From: Peterkaempfera bronchialis
Lineage (GTDB): Bacteria > Actinomycetota > Actinomycetes > Streptomycetales > Streptomycetaceae
Reading direction: 5' to 3'
Assembly: GCF_003258605.2 (NCBI RefSeq)
Contig: NZ_CP031264.1
Location: 4,030,001-4,094,000, forward strand
DNA length: 64,000 bases
Below, one piece after another: positions 20,500-30,428 of the stretch (positions are counted from its first letter, which is position 1; each line of letters starts with the position of its first letter). The notes beneath the pieces were generated by a model that ran no database searches, was not told where the DNA came from, and was given only the letters and a program-made list of their open reading frames with translations. The position numbers were made by a program, and so were the translations under genes.

Positions 20500-21354
20500 A
20501 TGATCGTCGTGACCGGAGCCACCGGACAGCTCGGCCGCCTGGTGGTCGAGGGCCTGCTGGAGAAGGTGCCCGCCGAGCGGCTTGCCGTGGCCGTCCGCGC
20601 GCCGGAGAAGGCCGCCGACCTCGCCGCCCGGGGCGTCGAGGTGCGGCGGGCCGACTACAGCGAGCCGGAGACCCTGGAGGCCGCCTTCGCCGGGGCCGGC
20701 AAGGTGCTGCTGATCTCCGGCAGCGAGGTCGGGCAGCGCGTCGCGCAGCACCGCGCGGTGGTGGAGGCGGCCCGGCGGGCCGGGGTGGGCCTGCTCGGCT
20801 ACACCGGAGTGCTCGGCGGCGACCGGGCCGGCTTCCGGCTGGCCGACGAGCACAAGGCGACCGAGGCGGCGATCCGGGAGTCCGGCCTGCCGTTCGTCTT
20901 CCTGCGCAACGGCTGGTACACCGAGAACTACACCGCGCAGGCGGCGGTCGCCCTGGAGCACGGCGCGGTGGTCGGCAGCAGCGGTGACGGCCGGATCGCC
21001 TCCGCCGCCCGCCGGGACTACGCCGAGGCGGCCGTGGCCGTGCTCACCACCGAGGGCCACGAGGGCCGGGCGTACGAGCTGAGCGGCGACACGGCGTGGA
21101 GCCTGTCCGAGTACGCCGCCGAGCTGGCCGCGCAGTCCGGCCGGCCCGTGGTGTACCAGGACGTGCCGGCCGAGCGGCATCTGGCGGTGCTGCTGGACGC
21201 GGGCCTGCCGCAGCCCTTCGCGGAGATCCTGGTGGATGTCGACGCCGGTATCGCGCGCGGCGAGCTGGCGATCACCACCGGCGACCTGGCCCGCCTGATC
21301 GGCCGCCCGACCACGCCGCTGGCCGACTCCGTCAAGGCCGCCCTCCAGGGCTGA
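20500..21354 (+). CDS. NmrA/QorB-type NAD(P)H quinone reductase
   Basis: A 284-residue Rossmann-fold atypical short-chain dehydrogenase. The dinucleotide motif is at the very start (VTGATGQLG, residues 4-12), and NADPH-like contacts appear in VRAPEK. Similar to QorB (quinone oxidoreductase 2), which protects against quinones. ATG 20500 has GAGGAG 9-10 bases upstream; an in-frame ATG 14 codons earlier lacks a site. It is divergent from the HxlR gene, whose product probably controls it. Confidence 0.85.
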   Translation: MIVVTGATGQLGRLVVEGLLEKVPAERLAVAVRAPEKAADLAARGVEVRRADYSEPETLEAAFAGAGKVLLISGSEVGQRVAQHRAVVEAARRAGVGLLGYTGVLGGDRAGFRLADEHKATEAAIRESGLPFVFLRNGWYTENYTAQAAVALEHGAVVGSSGDGRIASAARRDYAEAAVAVLTTEGHEGRAYELSGDTAWSLSEYAAELAAQSGRPVVYQDVPAERHLAVLLDAGLPQPFAEILVDVDAGIARGELAITTGDLARLIGRPTTPLADSVKAALQG

Positions 21355-21510
21355 CCGGGGGCGCCGACCGGGCGCCGACCTGCTCTGCTTCACTGTCAGT
21401 ACCAAAGTGTGAATACGCGCATGACAGGCGGCTCCTCCGCCCGGTATCGTCCGCCTAGCGGTACGGCGGCACGGCGGTACGGCGCGGGACCAGGTGGAGG
21501 AGCAGCCGCG

Positions 21511-22509
21511 ATGGACGAGCAGGGCCCCGGTGCGGGGCAGCGGGCCGGATTCTGGTTCGGCTTCGCCTCGTACGGGATGTGGGGCCTGTTCCCGCTGTAC
21601 TGGCCGCTGCTGGAGCCCAGCGGCTCGGCGGAGATCCTGGCCCACCGCATGGTCTGGTCGCTGGTCGCCGTCGTCGGCATCCTGCTCGCCACCCGGCACT
21701 GGAGCTGGATCCGCCCGCTGCTGCGGCAGCCCCGCCGACTCGCCATGTGCGCCGCCGCCGCAGCCGCCGTCTCGGTCAACTGGGGCGTCTACATCTGGGG
21801 CGTCAACGCCGGCCATGTGGTGGAGACCAGCCTCGGCTACTTCATCAACCCGCTGGTCACCATCGCCTTCGGTGTCCTGCTGCTGCACGAGCGGCTGCGC
21901 CCCGCCCAGTGGGCGGCGGTCGGCATCGGCGCCGTCGCCGTGCTGGTGCTCGCCCTCGGCTATGGACGGCTGCCCTGGATCGCGCTCTCGCTGGCGCTCA
22001 CCTTCGCGGTGTACGGCCTGCTGAAGAAGAAGGTCGGGCTGAGCGGCCTGGAGAGCCTGGCGGCCGAGACCGCCTTCCAGTTCCTGCCAGCCGTCGGGTT
22101 TCTGCTCTTCCTCACCGTCAGCGGCCAGGGCACCTTCGGCCGTACCGGCGGCGACTACGGCTGGGGCCACTCCGGGCTGCTGGCGCTCTCCGGCCTGATC
22201 ACCGCGGTGCCGCTGCTCTGCTTCGGCGCGGCTGCGGTACGGGTGCCGCTGACCACGCTGGGCCTGCTCCAGTACCTCGCCCCGGTCTTCCAGTTCCTGA
22301 TCGGCCTCACCGTCTTCCACGAGGAGATGCCGCCGGCCCGCTGGGCGGGCTTCGCCCTGGTCTGGGTGGCCCTGGTGCTGCTGACCGGGGACGCCGTACG
22401 GCAGGCCCGCCGCAGCCGGGCCCGGCTCCAGCGGGCCTCGGCGCTCGCCGAGGCCGCCGCCACGGCGGCCGGCGGCGCGGCGGCCGACGGCGCGGCCGTC
22501 CACGGCTGA
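21511..22509 (+). CDS. rarD: RarD/EamA-family permease
   Basis: A 332-residue membrane protein with about ten helices and two EamA domains. Early residues FGFASYGMWGLFPLYWPLL and NWGVYIWGVNAGHVVETSLGYF match the RarD (chloramphenicol-sensitive) family, whose transported substrate is unknown. The ATG is preceded by GGTGGAGGAG. An Ala/Gly-rich tail of about 30 residues follows the last helix. The 156-bp gap before it holds no clear operator. Confidence 0.9.
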   Translation: MDEQGPGAGQRAGFWFGFASYGMWGLFPLYWPLLEPSGSAEILAHRMVWSLVAVVGILLATRHWSWIRPLLRQPRRLAMCAAAAAAVSVNWGVYIWGVNAGHVVETSLGYFINPLVTIAFGVLLLHERLRPAQWAAVGIGAVAVLVLALGYGRLPWIALSLALTFAVYGLLKKKVGLSGLESLAAETAFQFLPAVGFLLFLTVSGQGTFGRTGGDYGWGHSGLLALSGLITAVPLLCFGAAAVRVPLTTLGLLQYLAPVFQFLIGLTVFHEEMPPARWAGFALVWVALVLLTGDAVRQARRSRARLQRASALAEAAATAAGGAAADGAAVHG

Positions 22510-22549
22510 CCCTGCCCGCAGCCGGCCGAGCGGCCGGGGACATGGCGGA

Positions 22550-22587
22550 GCCCGCCGGGCCGCGCGTGGTGCGCGTCCCCGGCGGGC
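22550..22587. terminator. Terminator between convergent rarD and solute-binding gene
   Basis: Nested inverted repeat GCCCGCCGGG / CCCGGCGGGC with inner CGCGC/GCGCG and loop GTGGT. It lies in the 97-bp gap between two convergent genes and can act in both directions. Confidence 0.75.
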
Positions 22588-22606
22588 CCGGTTGCCGTAC
22601 GGCCCG

Positions 22607-23893
22607 TCAGACTGCGTGCTGCCGGGCGGCTGCCACCAGCGCCCCCTGGAAGGGGGGCACCTGGCGGCTCTTGACGAAGGTGTCCAGCGCGCCGTCGATC
22701 GCGGTGCTCCAGGCGTTGTTGGCGACCACGCCGTGGGCGAGCGAGCCGACGATCCGGCACCGCTTCCACTCGTCCATCGACCACTTGAGGTACTGGCCGA
22801 AAAGCGCCCGGTCCTCGCTGTTGAGATTGGTCAGCGTCGGGATGGAGCCCTTGGCGCCGTTGAAGCCCAGCTGGCCGGTCTTGCTGCCGCACTCCCGGAG
22901 CCAGGCCAGCGCCGCGTCGCGGTGCTTGGCGCCCTTGGGCAGGGTGAAGGAGTCGGAGAGGAACTGGAACATCCCCGCCGTGCCCGGCACCGGCGCCCAG
23001 GTGTAGTCGGTGTGCGTCTGGAGGTTCTGGGTCACCTTGAAGCTTCCCTCGGCCCAGTCGCCCATGACCTGGTACGCGGCCTTGCCCGAGCCGACCATGG
23101 TGGTGGCCTCGTCCCAGCTGGCTGCGGGGGAGGAGGCATTGGTGTAGGTCAGCACCTGGTGGAAGTTCTCCAGGGCCTGCCTGACCTCGGGCGCGCTCCA
23201 GTCGGCGCCCTTGCTCCACAGCGCCGTCCATGCCTGGTCGCCCAGGGTGGCCAGCATCACCGTCTCCAGGAGGTGCTTCAGCGTCCAGGAGTCGGCGACG
23301 ACCAGCGGCACCGTGCCGCCGGCCCGCTTGACCTTCTGGAGGTTGCCCAGGAACGCCTCGAAGGTCTTGGGAGCCGGATCGGCCCCCGCCGCGCGCAGGA
23401 CCTTCGGGTTGGACCAGAGCATGTTGGCCCGGTGGATGTTCACCGGCACGGAGTAGAACTTGCCGTCGGAGCTGATCAGCGGCAGCAGTTGCTCGGGGAA
23501 GACGTCCGTCCACTTCTGCTCGTCGTAGAGCGCGTTGAGGTCCTCCAACTTGCCGGCCCTGATGTAGTCCGAGAGCTCGGCTCCCGCGTGACCCTGGAAG
23601 GAGTCCGGCGGGTTGTTCGCATCCAGACGTTTGGCGAGCTCGGCCTTGGCGTTGCCGCCGGCGCCACCGGCGACGGCGCGGTTGACGAAGGTGATGTTCG
23701 GCTGGTTGAGCTGGAGGTCGGCGAGCAGCGCCTGAAGACCGGCGTTCTCTGCGCCTTCGGTCCACCAGGAGAAGACCTCGACCTCTCCCGAGGGAGCGGC
23801 GGAGTCGCCCCCCTTGCTGCCGCAGGCGGACAGCACTGCGGATCCTGCGACGGCCCCGGTGGCCAGCAGGAACGCCCTGCGGCTCATGGACAT
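22607..23893 (-). CDS. Family-1 extracellular solute-binding lipoprotein (orphan)
   Basis: A 428-residue ABC-importer binding protein, probably for a sugar or oligosaccharide. It has a Tat-type lipoprotein signal: SRRAFLL, hydrophobic core, lipobox LSAC with Cys24. The mature part starts with EVEVFSWWTEGAE and includes the family-1 pattern SVPVNIHRANMLWSNPKVL. No permease or ATPase for import adjoins it, so it must share subunits encoded elsewhere. The ATG at 23893 has GGGAGAG 8 bases upstream; an in-frame ATG at 23887 is the alternative. A half CebR-like sequence lies 190 bp upstream. Confidence 0.88.
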   Translation of the reverse strand: MSMSRRAFLLATGAVAGSAVLSACGSKGGDSAAPSGEVEVFSWWTEGAENAGLQALLADLQLNQPNITFVNRAVAGGAGGNAKAELAKRLDANNPPDSFQGHAGAELSDYIRAGKLEDLNALYDEQKWTDVFPEQLLPLISSDGKFYSVPVNIHRANMLWSNPKVLRAAGADPAPKTFEAFLGNLQKVKRAGGTVPLVVADSWTLKHLLETVMLATLGDQAWTALWSKGADWSAPEVRQALENFHQVLTYTNASSPAASWDEATTMVGSGKAAYQVMGDWAEGSFKVTQNLQTHTDYTWAPVPGTAGMFQFLSDSFTLPKGAKHRDAALAWLRECGSKTGQLGFNGAKGSIPTLTNLNSEDRALFGQYLKWSMDEWKRCRIVGSLAHGVVANNAWSTAIDGALDTFVKSRQVPPFQGALVAAARQHAV

Positions 23894-24272
23894 GTGTGGA
23901 TCTCTCCCGTTCGTGCCGGAGGAACGCGTGCGCGGCGCTTGAGGGGTGATACGCCGCGTGCCGTCCACGCCGCCGCCCGGTCCGGCGGGACCTGAGGGGG
24001 ATCCACACGACCAGGCGCGGACGGCAGTACACGCTCGATGAGTTGCAGTCATCCCATCGGTGGAGAGGGAGGGCGTCAAGCTCGCTCCCAGGGTTTGAGA
24101 CAAAATCAACCGGCATTTCACGGCCCGCACCGATTGCGTCGCCCAGCGTCACCGGAGTGGTGGATAACGGCGGCCAGTGCAAATCCCGCGTATTCGTTCA
24201 CCGAATTCCGGACGCCGTGCAAACACCGTGCGGGCCACCGGGGTTGACGTACCCGAGGCCCGCGCCGCGCCC
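23894..24272. other. Non-coding region upstream of the solute-binding gene
   Basis: About 380 bp without a gene, clearly more AT-rich than its surroundings (for example TTTGAGACAAAATCAACC near 24093). It must contain the promoter of the solute-binding gene on the minus strand. The only operator-like element is CTCGCTCCCA at 24081-24090, half of a CebR/LacI-type site. The part next to 24272 is the 3' flank of the ABC permease; no terminator hairpin is evident. Confidence 0.4.
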
Positions 24273-25148
24273 TCAGGCAGTGATGTCCCGCCCGGTGAAC
24301 CGGGCCCAGGCGGCCGTGCCGAAAACGGCCACGTACAGCCCCTGAAGGCCGAGATTCCGCACCACGTCATGCAGGTACATCGGTTGCCGCAGCAGGTCGG
24401 CGAAGCTCAGCCAGTAGTGCGGGAAAAGCCACGGCTGGATGGTGTGCAACTGCGGTATCCCGTCCAGGATCTGGACGGTGATGACCAGCCCCACGGTGGC
24501 GGCCATCGCGGCGATCCCACTGCCGGTCAGCGTCGACACAAAGAGCCCGATCGCGACCAGCCCCGCCAGCGACGCCGCGACCACCGCCGCGATCAGCGCC
24601 GCCCGCAGCAGCGCCTCCCCGAAGGAGACCGAGTCGCCGGAGAGCAGCGTCACCCGGCCGAGCGGGAACAGCGCGGCGCCGGTGGCCAGCGCCGCCAGCG
24701 CCACGGTCAGCGTCGCCGCCACGCAGAAGACCAGCGAGGCGCAGAACTTGGCCACCAGCAGCCGGGTACGGCCCGCCGGGGCCACCAGCAGATAGCGCAG
24801 GGTGCCGCTGCTCGCCTCTCCGGCCACCGAGTCGCCCGCCACCACGCCCACCGCCAGCGGCAGGAAGACCGGCAGCGTCACCGCGAGCGCGGTGAAGACC
24901 AGGAAGAGGCCGTTCTGGGTGACCTGCGCGATGAACGCGGGACCGCCGCCGCCCTGGGCGCTGCCGGTCTCCACCTTCACCACCACGCCGATCAGCACCG
25001 GCAGCGCGGCCAGGATGGCCAGCAGGGCGAGGGTGCGCAGCCGCCGGAAGGTGATCGACAGCTCGCTGCGGAACAGTGCCAGTACGCCCAGCGCCGTCCG
25101 CGACCGTGGCCCGTACGGGGCGGGAGCGGCGGTCTCAGCCTGCGACAT
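24273..25148 (-). CDS. ABC-2-type transporter permease
   Basis: A 291-residue membrane protein with six hydrophobic segments and the ABC-2 pattern GDSVAGEASSGTLRYLLVAPAGRTRLLVAKF between helices 2 and 3. It is coupled to the upstream ATPase gene by a 14-base overlap and is the last gene of a three-gene minus-strand operon. Direction of transport (export is typical) and substrate are unknown. Confidence 0.88.
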   Translation of the reverse strand: MSQAETAAPAPYGPRSRTALGVLALFRSELSITFRRLRTLALLAILAALPVLIGVVVKVETGSAQGGGGPAFIAQVTQNGLFLVFTALAVTLPVFLPLAVGVVAGDSVAGEASSGTLRYLLVAPAGRTRLLVAKFCASLVFCVAATLTVALAALATGAALFPLGRVTLLSGDSVSFGEALLRAALIAAVVAASLAGLVAIGLFVSTLTGSGIAAMAATVGLVITVQILDGIPQLHTIQPWLFPHYWLSFADLLRQPMYLHDVVRNLGLQGLYVAVFGTAAWARFTGRDITA

Positions 25149-26142
25149 CGAAACCCTCTCCGGTCAGCGCCACAAAGGCGTCCTCCAGCGAACCGCGCTC
25201 GGTGCCGAAGGACCGCACCCGCACCCCCGCCTCCACCAGCGCGGCGCAGAGCTTGGGCAGCAGCGCGTCGGGGTCGGCGGCGGCGCCCGTCGGCGGCTCG
25301 CCGTCCACCCGGTCGCCGGTGGCCCGCAGGTCGGCCACCCCGTGCGCGGCCAGCACCCGGACGGCCTCCTCGGTGTCCGGGGTCCGCACCACCAGTCGGC
25401 CGCGTGCGTGCGCCGCCAGCTCGGCGACGGTGTCCTGCACCACCAGCCGGCCGCGCGACATCACCGCCGCATGGGTGCAGACCTGCTCGATCTCGTCCAG
25501 CAGGTGGGAGGAGAGGAAGACCGTGGTGCCCTCCGCCGCCACCTCCCGGACCAGGGCGCGGATCTCCCGCATGCCCTGCGGGTCCAGGCCGTTGGTCGGC
25601 TCGTCCAGCACCAGCAGCTCGCGCGGCTGGAGCAGCGCGGAGGCCAGGCCCAGGCGCTGCTTCATGCCCAGCGAGTACGCACGGGCCTTGCGGCCCGCCG
25701 CGGCGGACAGCCCGACCCGGGCCAGCGCCTCGGCGACCCGCCGGTCACGGGTGCGCGGGTCGGCGGTGGGGTCGGCGGAGTCGAAGCGGACCAGGTTGTC
25801 CCGGCCGGACAGGAAGCCGTACAGCGCCGGGCCCTCGATCAGCGCGCCGACCCGTGGCAGCACCGAGCCCGCCGACTGCGGCATGGGCGAGCCCAGCACG
25901 CTGGCCGCCCCCGAGGTGGGGGCGATCAGGCCCATCAGCATCCGGATGGTGGTGGTCTTGCCCGAGCCGTTGGGGCCCAGGAAGCCGAAGACGCTGCCGC
26001 GCGGCACCGTGAGGTCCAGCCCGTCCACGGCCAGCTGGCCGCCCCGGAAGCGCTTGGTCAGGCCCCTGGTGCGGATCACGGCGGGGGCCGGTGCCGCTTC
26101 CGTGGCGGAAGCGGCCTCCCGGCCCCCCGGCGCAGCGGTCAC
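25135..26142 (-). CDS. ABC transporter ATP-binding protein
   Basis: A 335-residue ATPase of the DrrA/NatA-type subfamily. Walker A GPNGSGKTT at 56-64, signature YSLGMKQRL, Walker B LLVLDEPTNGLDP and H-loop SSHLLDEIE are intact. A C-terminal regulatory domain of about 100 residues follows. It starts with GTG that shares one base with the stop of the LolA-like gene and overlaps the permease start by 14 bases, so the three genes are translationally linked. Confidence 0.92.
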   Translation of the reverse strand: MTAAPGGREAASATEAAPAPAVIRTRGLTKRFRGGQLAVDGLDLTVPRGSVFGFLGPNGSGKTTTIRMLMGLIAPTSGAASVLGSPMPQSAGSVLPRVGALIEGPALYGFLSGRDNLVRFDSADPTADPRTRDRRVAEALARVGLSAAAGRKARAYSLGMKQRLGLASALLQPRELLVLDEPTNGLDPQGMREIRALVREVAAEGTTVFLSSHLLDEIEQVCTHAAVMSRGRLVVQDTVAELAAHARGRLVVRTPDTEEAVRVLAAHGVADLRATGDRVDGEPPTGAAADPDALLPKLCAALVEAGVRVRSFGTERGSLEDAFVALTGEGFDVAG

Positions 26143-27422
26143 TAGCGGGCCCCTGCCGCGTGCTCCAGCACCTGCTGCGAGACCGCGCCCACATAGACCC
26201 TGCCGCTGTCCGTGATCAGTGCGTTAACCAGGCGGCTGTGGATCAGCGTGCCCCCGGCGACCGGCTTGCCGAACCCCTTGACCAGGGCGAGCGCATTCCC
26301 GTCGCCGCCGGTGAGGTCGGCCGGCAGGGTGAGGGAGGCCACGCTGGTCCAGCCGGTGCCGATGACATTGAGGCCGTCCGCCTGCCGGTGGTCGGCGCCC
26401 GGTCGGCCGCTGGGCGCGAGGTCCCCGGCGGGCGCCCGGTGCTCGGTGACCTTGGCGCCCTTGGGCGGGCTGAAGTCGAAGGTCCGTGCTCCCGGCCGCT
26501 CGAAGGAGACCGAGGTGAAGGCCACGTCGAAGACCGGGTCGCCGCCGCCTGCGGGCTTCACCCGCACCCGCAGCGGCACCCCGTTGCCGGCGTCCACCGC
26601 GATCCGCACGTCGCCGATGGTGGAGCCCGACTGCTTGGGCTTCACGCTCAGCTCATAGGCGTTCCGCCCGGCCACCCGGGTGGTGCCGCCCACCGAGACC
26701 GCCGTGTCGGGCCCGGCCAGCGCGAGGACCTGCCGGGCGGCCTGCTGCGGGGTGGCCGGTACGGTGGCGCCGCCGAACAGCGCGGAGCCGTCCGGGCCGC
26801 TCCCGGTGTGACCGGTGTGACCGGTGTGCCCGGCGTTCCCGGCGTTCCCGGTCGGCAGGGTCAGGTGCACCGCCTCATTGGTGCGGCTGTCCCAGCCCCA
26901 CACCTGGGCGCCGTTGTGCACCACCTCGTACTCGGACAGCCGGTCGATCAGGCCCAGCCGCTGCCGGTCCGGGCCGTCCACCGCCACCTGGAGGGTGTGG
27001 GTGCCCGCCAGCAGCCGGGTGAGCCCCGCCTCGGGCGCCGCTCCGCCGCCGTCCCGCTGCCCGTCCGCACCGGAGTGGCCGCCGAACGGCCCGCCCCCGC
27101 CGCCCCCGGCCCCGATCGCGGCCTCGCCCAGCACGCCCCCCGGCAGGCCCAGGTCGGCGGTGGACCGCACGGTGCCCGACAGCGCCTGCGGATCGGACGC
27201 CAGCACCTTGGCGACCAGCTGCTCCGCGCTCAGCGGCGGCAGCGTGGGCGCGGTGTCGGAGGCCAGCGCCGGCACCAGGCCGATGGAGGCCGCGGCTATC
27301 GCCGCCACGCCCACCGGCATCAGCACCCGCACCACCGTGCGCCGGGTCGGGCGGTACGGCGCGGCCAGCCCGTGCTCGTCCTGGTCGTCGTCGGCCATCG
27401 GGTTCGTACGCTTCGCTGCCAT
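26142..27422 (-). CDS. LolA/RseB-like exported membrane-anchored protein
   Basis: A 426-residue protein with an N-terminal membrane helix (VVRVLMPVGVAAIAAASIGLV) and an extracytoplasmic region with the beta-sheet pattern of outer-membrane lipoprotein carrier LolA-like proteins. Segments include GLIDRLSEYEVVHNGAQVWGWDS and ARTFDFSPPKGAKV. Such genes precede ABC transporter pairs in many actinomycetes, and they may handle lipids or lipoproteins. Low-complexity inserts include a Gly-rich stretch and a NAGNAGHTGHTGHTG repeat (about 26812-26851). ATG 27422 has GGAGGGG 9 bases upstream; the frame opens 43 codons earlier without a site. Confidence 0.72.
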   Translation of the reverse strand: MAAKRTNPMADDDQDEHGLAAPYRPTRRTVVRVLMPVGVAAIAAASIGLVPALASDTAPTLPPLSAEQLVAKVLASDPQALSGTVRSTADLGLPGGVLGEAAIGAGGGGGGPFGGHSGADGQRDGGGAAPEAGLTRLLAGTHTLQVAVDGPDRQRLGLIDRLSEYEVVHNGAQVWGWDSRTNEAVHLTLPTGNAGNAGHTGHTGHTGSGPDGSALFGGATVPATPQQAARQVLALAGPDTAVSVGGTTRVAGRNAYELSVKPKQSGSTIGDVRIAVDAGNGVPLRVRVKPAGGGDPVFDVAFTSVSFERPGARTFDFSPPKGAKVTEHRAPAGDLAPSGRPGADHRQADGLNVIGTGWTSVASLTLPADLTGGDGNALALVKGFGKPVAGGTLIHSRLVNALITDSGRVYVGAVSQQVLEHAAGAR

Positions 27423-27676
27423 CGCGGTCAGCCCCTCCGTCGGTACTGCTTCGCCAGCGTGCCCCCGGTTCCAGCATGCACCCGGTGGCCGCTCCCCTCG
27501 TACTCCATTACAGAACGCGAGAGCGCCCCCGGCATCGACCGCTGGAAGCACTCCGGTGTACGACCACCGGAGCAGAGCGACCCTGAGAAGCCCTCAGGGT
27601 CATCCCGGACAGCCGCCCCGGCGGTTGTGACGAGGGCCATCCTGACCCGGCTGCGGGGCTGACGTATCGTCCATCC

Positions 27677-30319
27677 ATGACCGAGTCCAGCAGCGCAGTC
27701 CCGCAGGTCACCGCCACCACCGCGCCCACCGCCGCGCCCACCGCCAACGCCATGCGGCGGGCCCTGCGCCGGGCCAGGGACGGTGTCGCCCTGGACGCCG
27801 CCGAGGCCGCCGTGCTGCTCCAGGCACGCGGCGAGGACCTGCGCGACCTGTGCGCCTCCGCCGCCCGGGTGCGCGACGCCGGGCTGGAGGCGGCCGGGCG
27901 GCCCGGCGTGGTCACCTACTCCCGGAAGGTCTTCATCCCGCTGACCCGGCTCTGCCGGGACAAGTGCCACTACTGCACCTTTGTCACCGTGCCGGGGAAG
28001 CTGCGCCGCGCAGGCCACGGCATGTACCTCTCGCCCGACGAGGTGCTGGACATCGCCCGCCGGGGAGCCGCGCTGGGCTGCAAGGAGGCGCTCTTCACCC
28101 TCGGCGACCGGCCCGAGGACCGCTGGCCCGAGGCCCGCGAGTGGCTGGACGCGCACGGCTATGACGACACCCTGGCCTATGTCCGGGCGATGGCGATCCG
28201 GGTGCTGGAGGAGACCGGCCTGCTGCCGCACCTCAACCCCGGCGTGCTCTCCTGGACCGACCTCCAGCGGCTCAAGCCCGTCGCCCCCTCCATGGGGATG
28301 ATGCTGGAGACCACCGCCACCCGGCTCTGGTCCGAGCCCGGCGGCCCGCACCACGGCTCCCCGGACAAGGAGCCCGCCGTACGGCTGCGGGTGCTGGAGG
28401 ACGCGGGGCGCAGCGCCGTCCCGTTCACCACCGGCATCCTGATCGGCATCGGCGAGACCTACGAGGAGCGCGCCGACGCGCTCTTCGCCATCCGCCGGAT
28501 CGCCCGCCAGTACCACGGCGTGCAGGAGGTCATCGTCCAGAACTTCCGCGCCAAGCCGGACACCGCCATGCGGGCCATGCCCGACGCCGAGCTGGCGGAG
28601 CTGGCCGCCGCCGTCGCGGTGACCCGGCTGGTGCTCGGCCCGGCCGCCCGCATCCAGGCCCCGCCGAACCTGGTCGACCGGGAGTACGCGCTGATCGTCG
28701 GCGCCGGGATCGACGACTGGGGCGGTGTCTCCCCGCTCACCCCCGACCATGTCAACCCGGAGCGGCCCTGGCCGCACATCGACGAGCTAGCCGAGCGCAC
28801 CGCCGCCGCCGGGTTCGAGCTGCGCGAACGGCTCACCGTCTACCCCGAGTACATCCGGCGCGGCGAGCCCTGGCTGGACCCCCGGATCGTCCCCCATGTC
28901 ACCGCGCTCGCCGACCCCGACACCGGCCTGGCCCGGCCGGACGCGATCCCCGTCGGGCTGCCCTGGCAGGAGCCCGACGACGCGTACGCCGCCACCGGCC
29001 GCACCGACCTGCACCGCACCATCGACACCGAGGGCCGCACCGCCGACCGCCGCGCCGACTTCGAGGACGTCTACGGCGACTGGGAGGCGCTCCGCGAGCA
29101 GGCCGCCGCCCCGTCCGCCGGGGCCGGGACCGACGCGGCCCTCGCGGAGCGGCTGGACCGCGACTGCCGGGAGGCGCTGTCGGTCGCCGCCGACGACCCC
29201 ACCCGGCTCACCGACGACCAGGCCCTCGCGCTGCTGCACGCCGACGGCCCGGCCCTGGACGCGCTCTGCCGGATCGCCGACGAGCTGCGCCGCGACACCG
29301 TCGGCGACGAGGTGACCTACTGCGTCACCCGCAACATCAACTTCACCAATGTCTGCTACACCGGGTGCCGCTTCTGCGCCTTCGCGCAGCGCCGCACCGA
29401 CGCCGACGCCTACACCCTCTCCCTGGACCAGGTCGCCGACCGCGCCGCCCAGGCATGGGAGGTGGGCGCCACCGAGGTCTGCATGCAGGGCGGCATCCAC
29501 CCGGACCTGCCCGGCACCGCCTACTTCGACATCGCCCGCGCGGTCAAGGAGCGGGTGCCCGGCATCCATGTGCACGCCTTCTCGCCGATGGAGGTGGTCA
29601 ACGGCGCCACCCGCACCGGCCTCTCCATCCGCGACTGGCTGGCCGCCGCCAAGGAGGCGGGCCTGGACTCCATCCCCGGCACCGCCGCCGAGATCCTCGA
29701 CGACGAGGTGCGGTGGATCCTCACCAAGGGCAAGCTGCCCGCCGCCACCTGGGTCGAGGTCGTCACCGCCGCCCATGAGCTGGGCATCCGCTCCTCCTCC
29801 ACCATGATGTACGGCCATGTGGACACCCCCCGCCACTGGCTGGGCCATCTGCGGCTGCTGGCCGGGATCCAGCAGCGGACCGGTGGCTTCACCGAGTTTG
29901 TGACGCTGCCGTTCATCCACACCAACGCCCCGGTCTACCTGGCCGGCATCGCCCGCCCCGGCCCGACCCCGCGCGACAACCGGGCGGTCACCGCGATGGC
30001 CCGGCTGCTGCTCCACCCGCACATCACCAACATCCAGACCAGCTGGGTGAAGCTGGGCGCCGAGGGCGCGGCGGAGATGCTCCGCTCCGGCGCCAACGAC
30101 CTGGGCGGCACCCTGATGGAGGAGACCATCTCCCGGATGGCGGGCTCCGCCTACGGCAGCTACCGGTCCATCCGCGATCTGGAGGCCATCGCCGAGGCGG
30201 CCGGCCGCCCCGCCCGGCAGCGGACCACCACCTATGGCGAGGTGTCCGCCGAGCGCCGGGCCGCCGCGCTCTCCTCCGACGGGCACCTTCCGGAACTGCT
30301 GCCGGTCCTGGAGAGCTGA
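27677..30319 (+). CDS. fbiC: FO synthase, bifunctional CofG-CofH (F420 biosynthesis)
   Basis: An 880-residue fusion of two radical-SAM enzymes that together make 7,8-didemethyl-8-hydroxy-5-deazariboflavin (FO), the chromophore of coenzyme F420, from a flavin-pathway pyrimidine and tyrosine. The N-terminal CofG half has CRDKCHYC (Cys93/97/100). The C-terminal CofH half has CYTGCRFC (Cys560/564/567). Length matches actinobacterial FbiC. The ATG at 27677 has no good ribosome site, so an unusually placed or leaderless start is possible. It is divergent from the LolA-like gene across 254 bp. Confidence 0.96.
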   Translation: MTESSSAVPQVTATTAPTAAPTANAMRRALRRARDGVALDAAEAAVLLQARGEDLRDLCASAARVRDAGLEAAGRPGVVTYSRKVFIPLTRLCRDKCHYCTFVTVPGKLRRAGHGMYLSPDEVLDIARRGAALGCKEALFTLGDRPEDRWPEAREWLDAHGYDDTLAYVRAMAIRVLEETGLLPHLNPGVLSWTDLQRLKPVAPSMGMMLETTATRLWSEPGGPHHGSPDKEPAVRLRVLEDAGRSAVPFTTGILIGIGETYEERADALFAIRRIARQYHGVQEVIVQNFRAKPDTAMRAMPDAELAELAAAVAVTRLVLGPAARIQAPPNLVDREYALIVGAGIDDWGGVSPLTPDHVNPERPWPHIDELAERTAAAGFELRERLTVYPEYIRRGEPWLDPRIVPHVTALADPDTGLARPDAIPVGLPWQEPDDAYAATGRTDLHRTIDTEGRTADRRADFEDVYGDWEALREQAAAPSAGAGTDAALAERLDRDCREALSVAADDPTRLTDDQALALLHADGPALDALCRIADELRRDTVGDEVTYCVTRNINFTNVCYTGCRFCAFAQRRTDADAYTLSLDQVADRAAQAWEVGATEVCMQGGIHPDLPGTAYFDIARAVKERVPGIHVHAFSPMEVVNGATRTGLSIRDWLAAAKEAGLDSIPGTAAEILDDEVRWILTKGKLPAATWVEVVTAAHELGIRSSSTMMYGHVDTPRHWLGHLRLLAGIQQRTGGFTEFVTLPFIHTNAPVYLAGIARPGPTPRDNRAVTAMARLLLHPHITNIQTSWVKLGAEGAAEMLRSGANDLGGTLMEETISRMAGSAYGSYRSIRDLEAIAEAAGRPARQRTTTYGEVSAERRAAALSSDGHLPELLPVLES

Positions 30320-30428
30320 CCGGCCCCAGCGCGCGTAGTCCTGGGCGGCCCACCGAACCGGTCTTCGCATACAGTTCCGCCGGACGGGTGACACGAAGCG
30401 GGCCGCTAGGACGAGGAGGCACCCCGCC

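Noticed and set aside
24081-24090. Full CebR operator at the solute-binding gene
   Set aside because: Only one arm matches; the other arm is unrelated, so it is reported only as a half-site.
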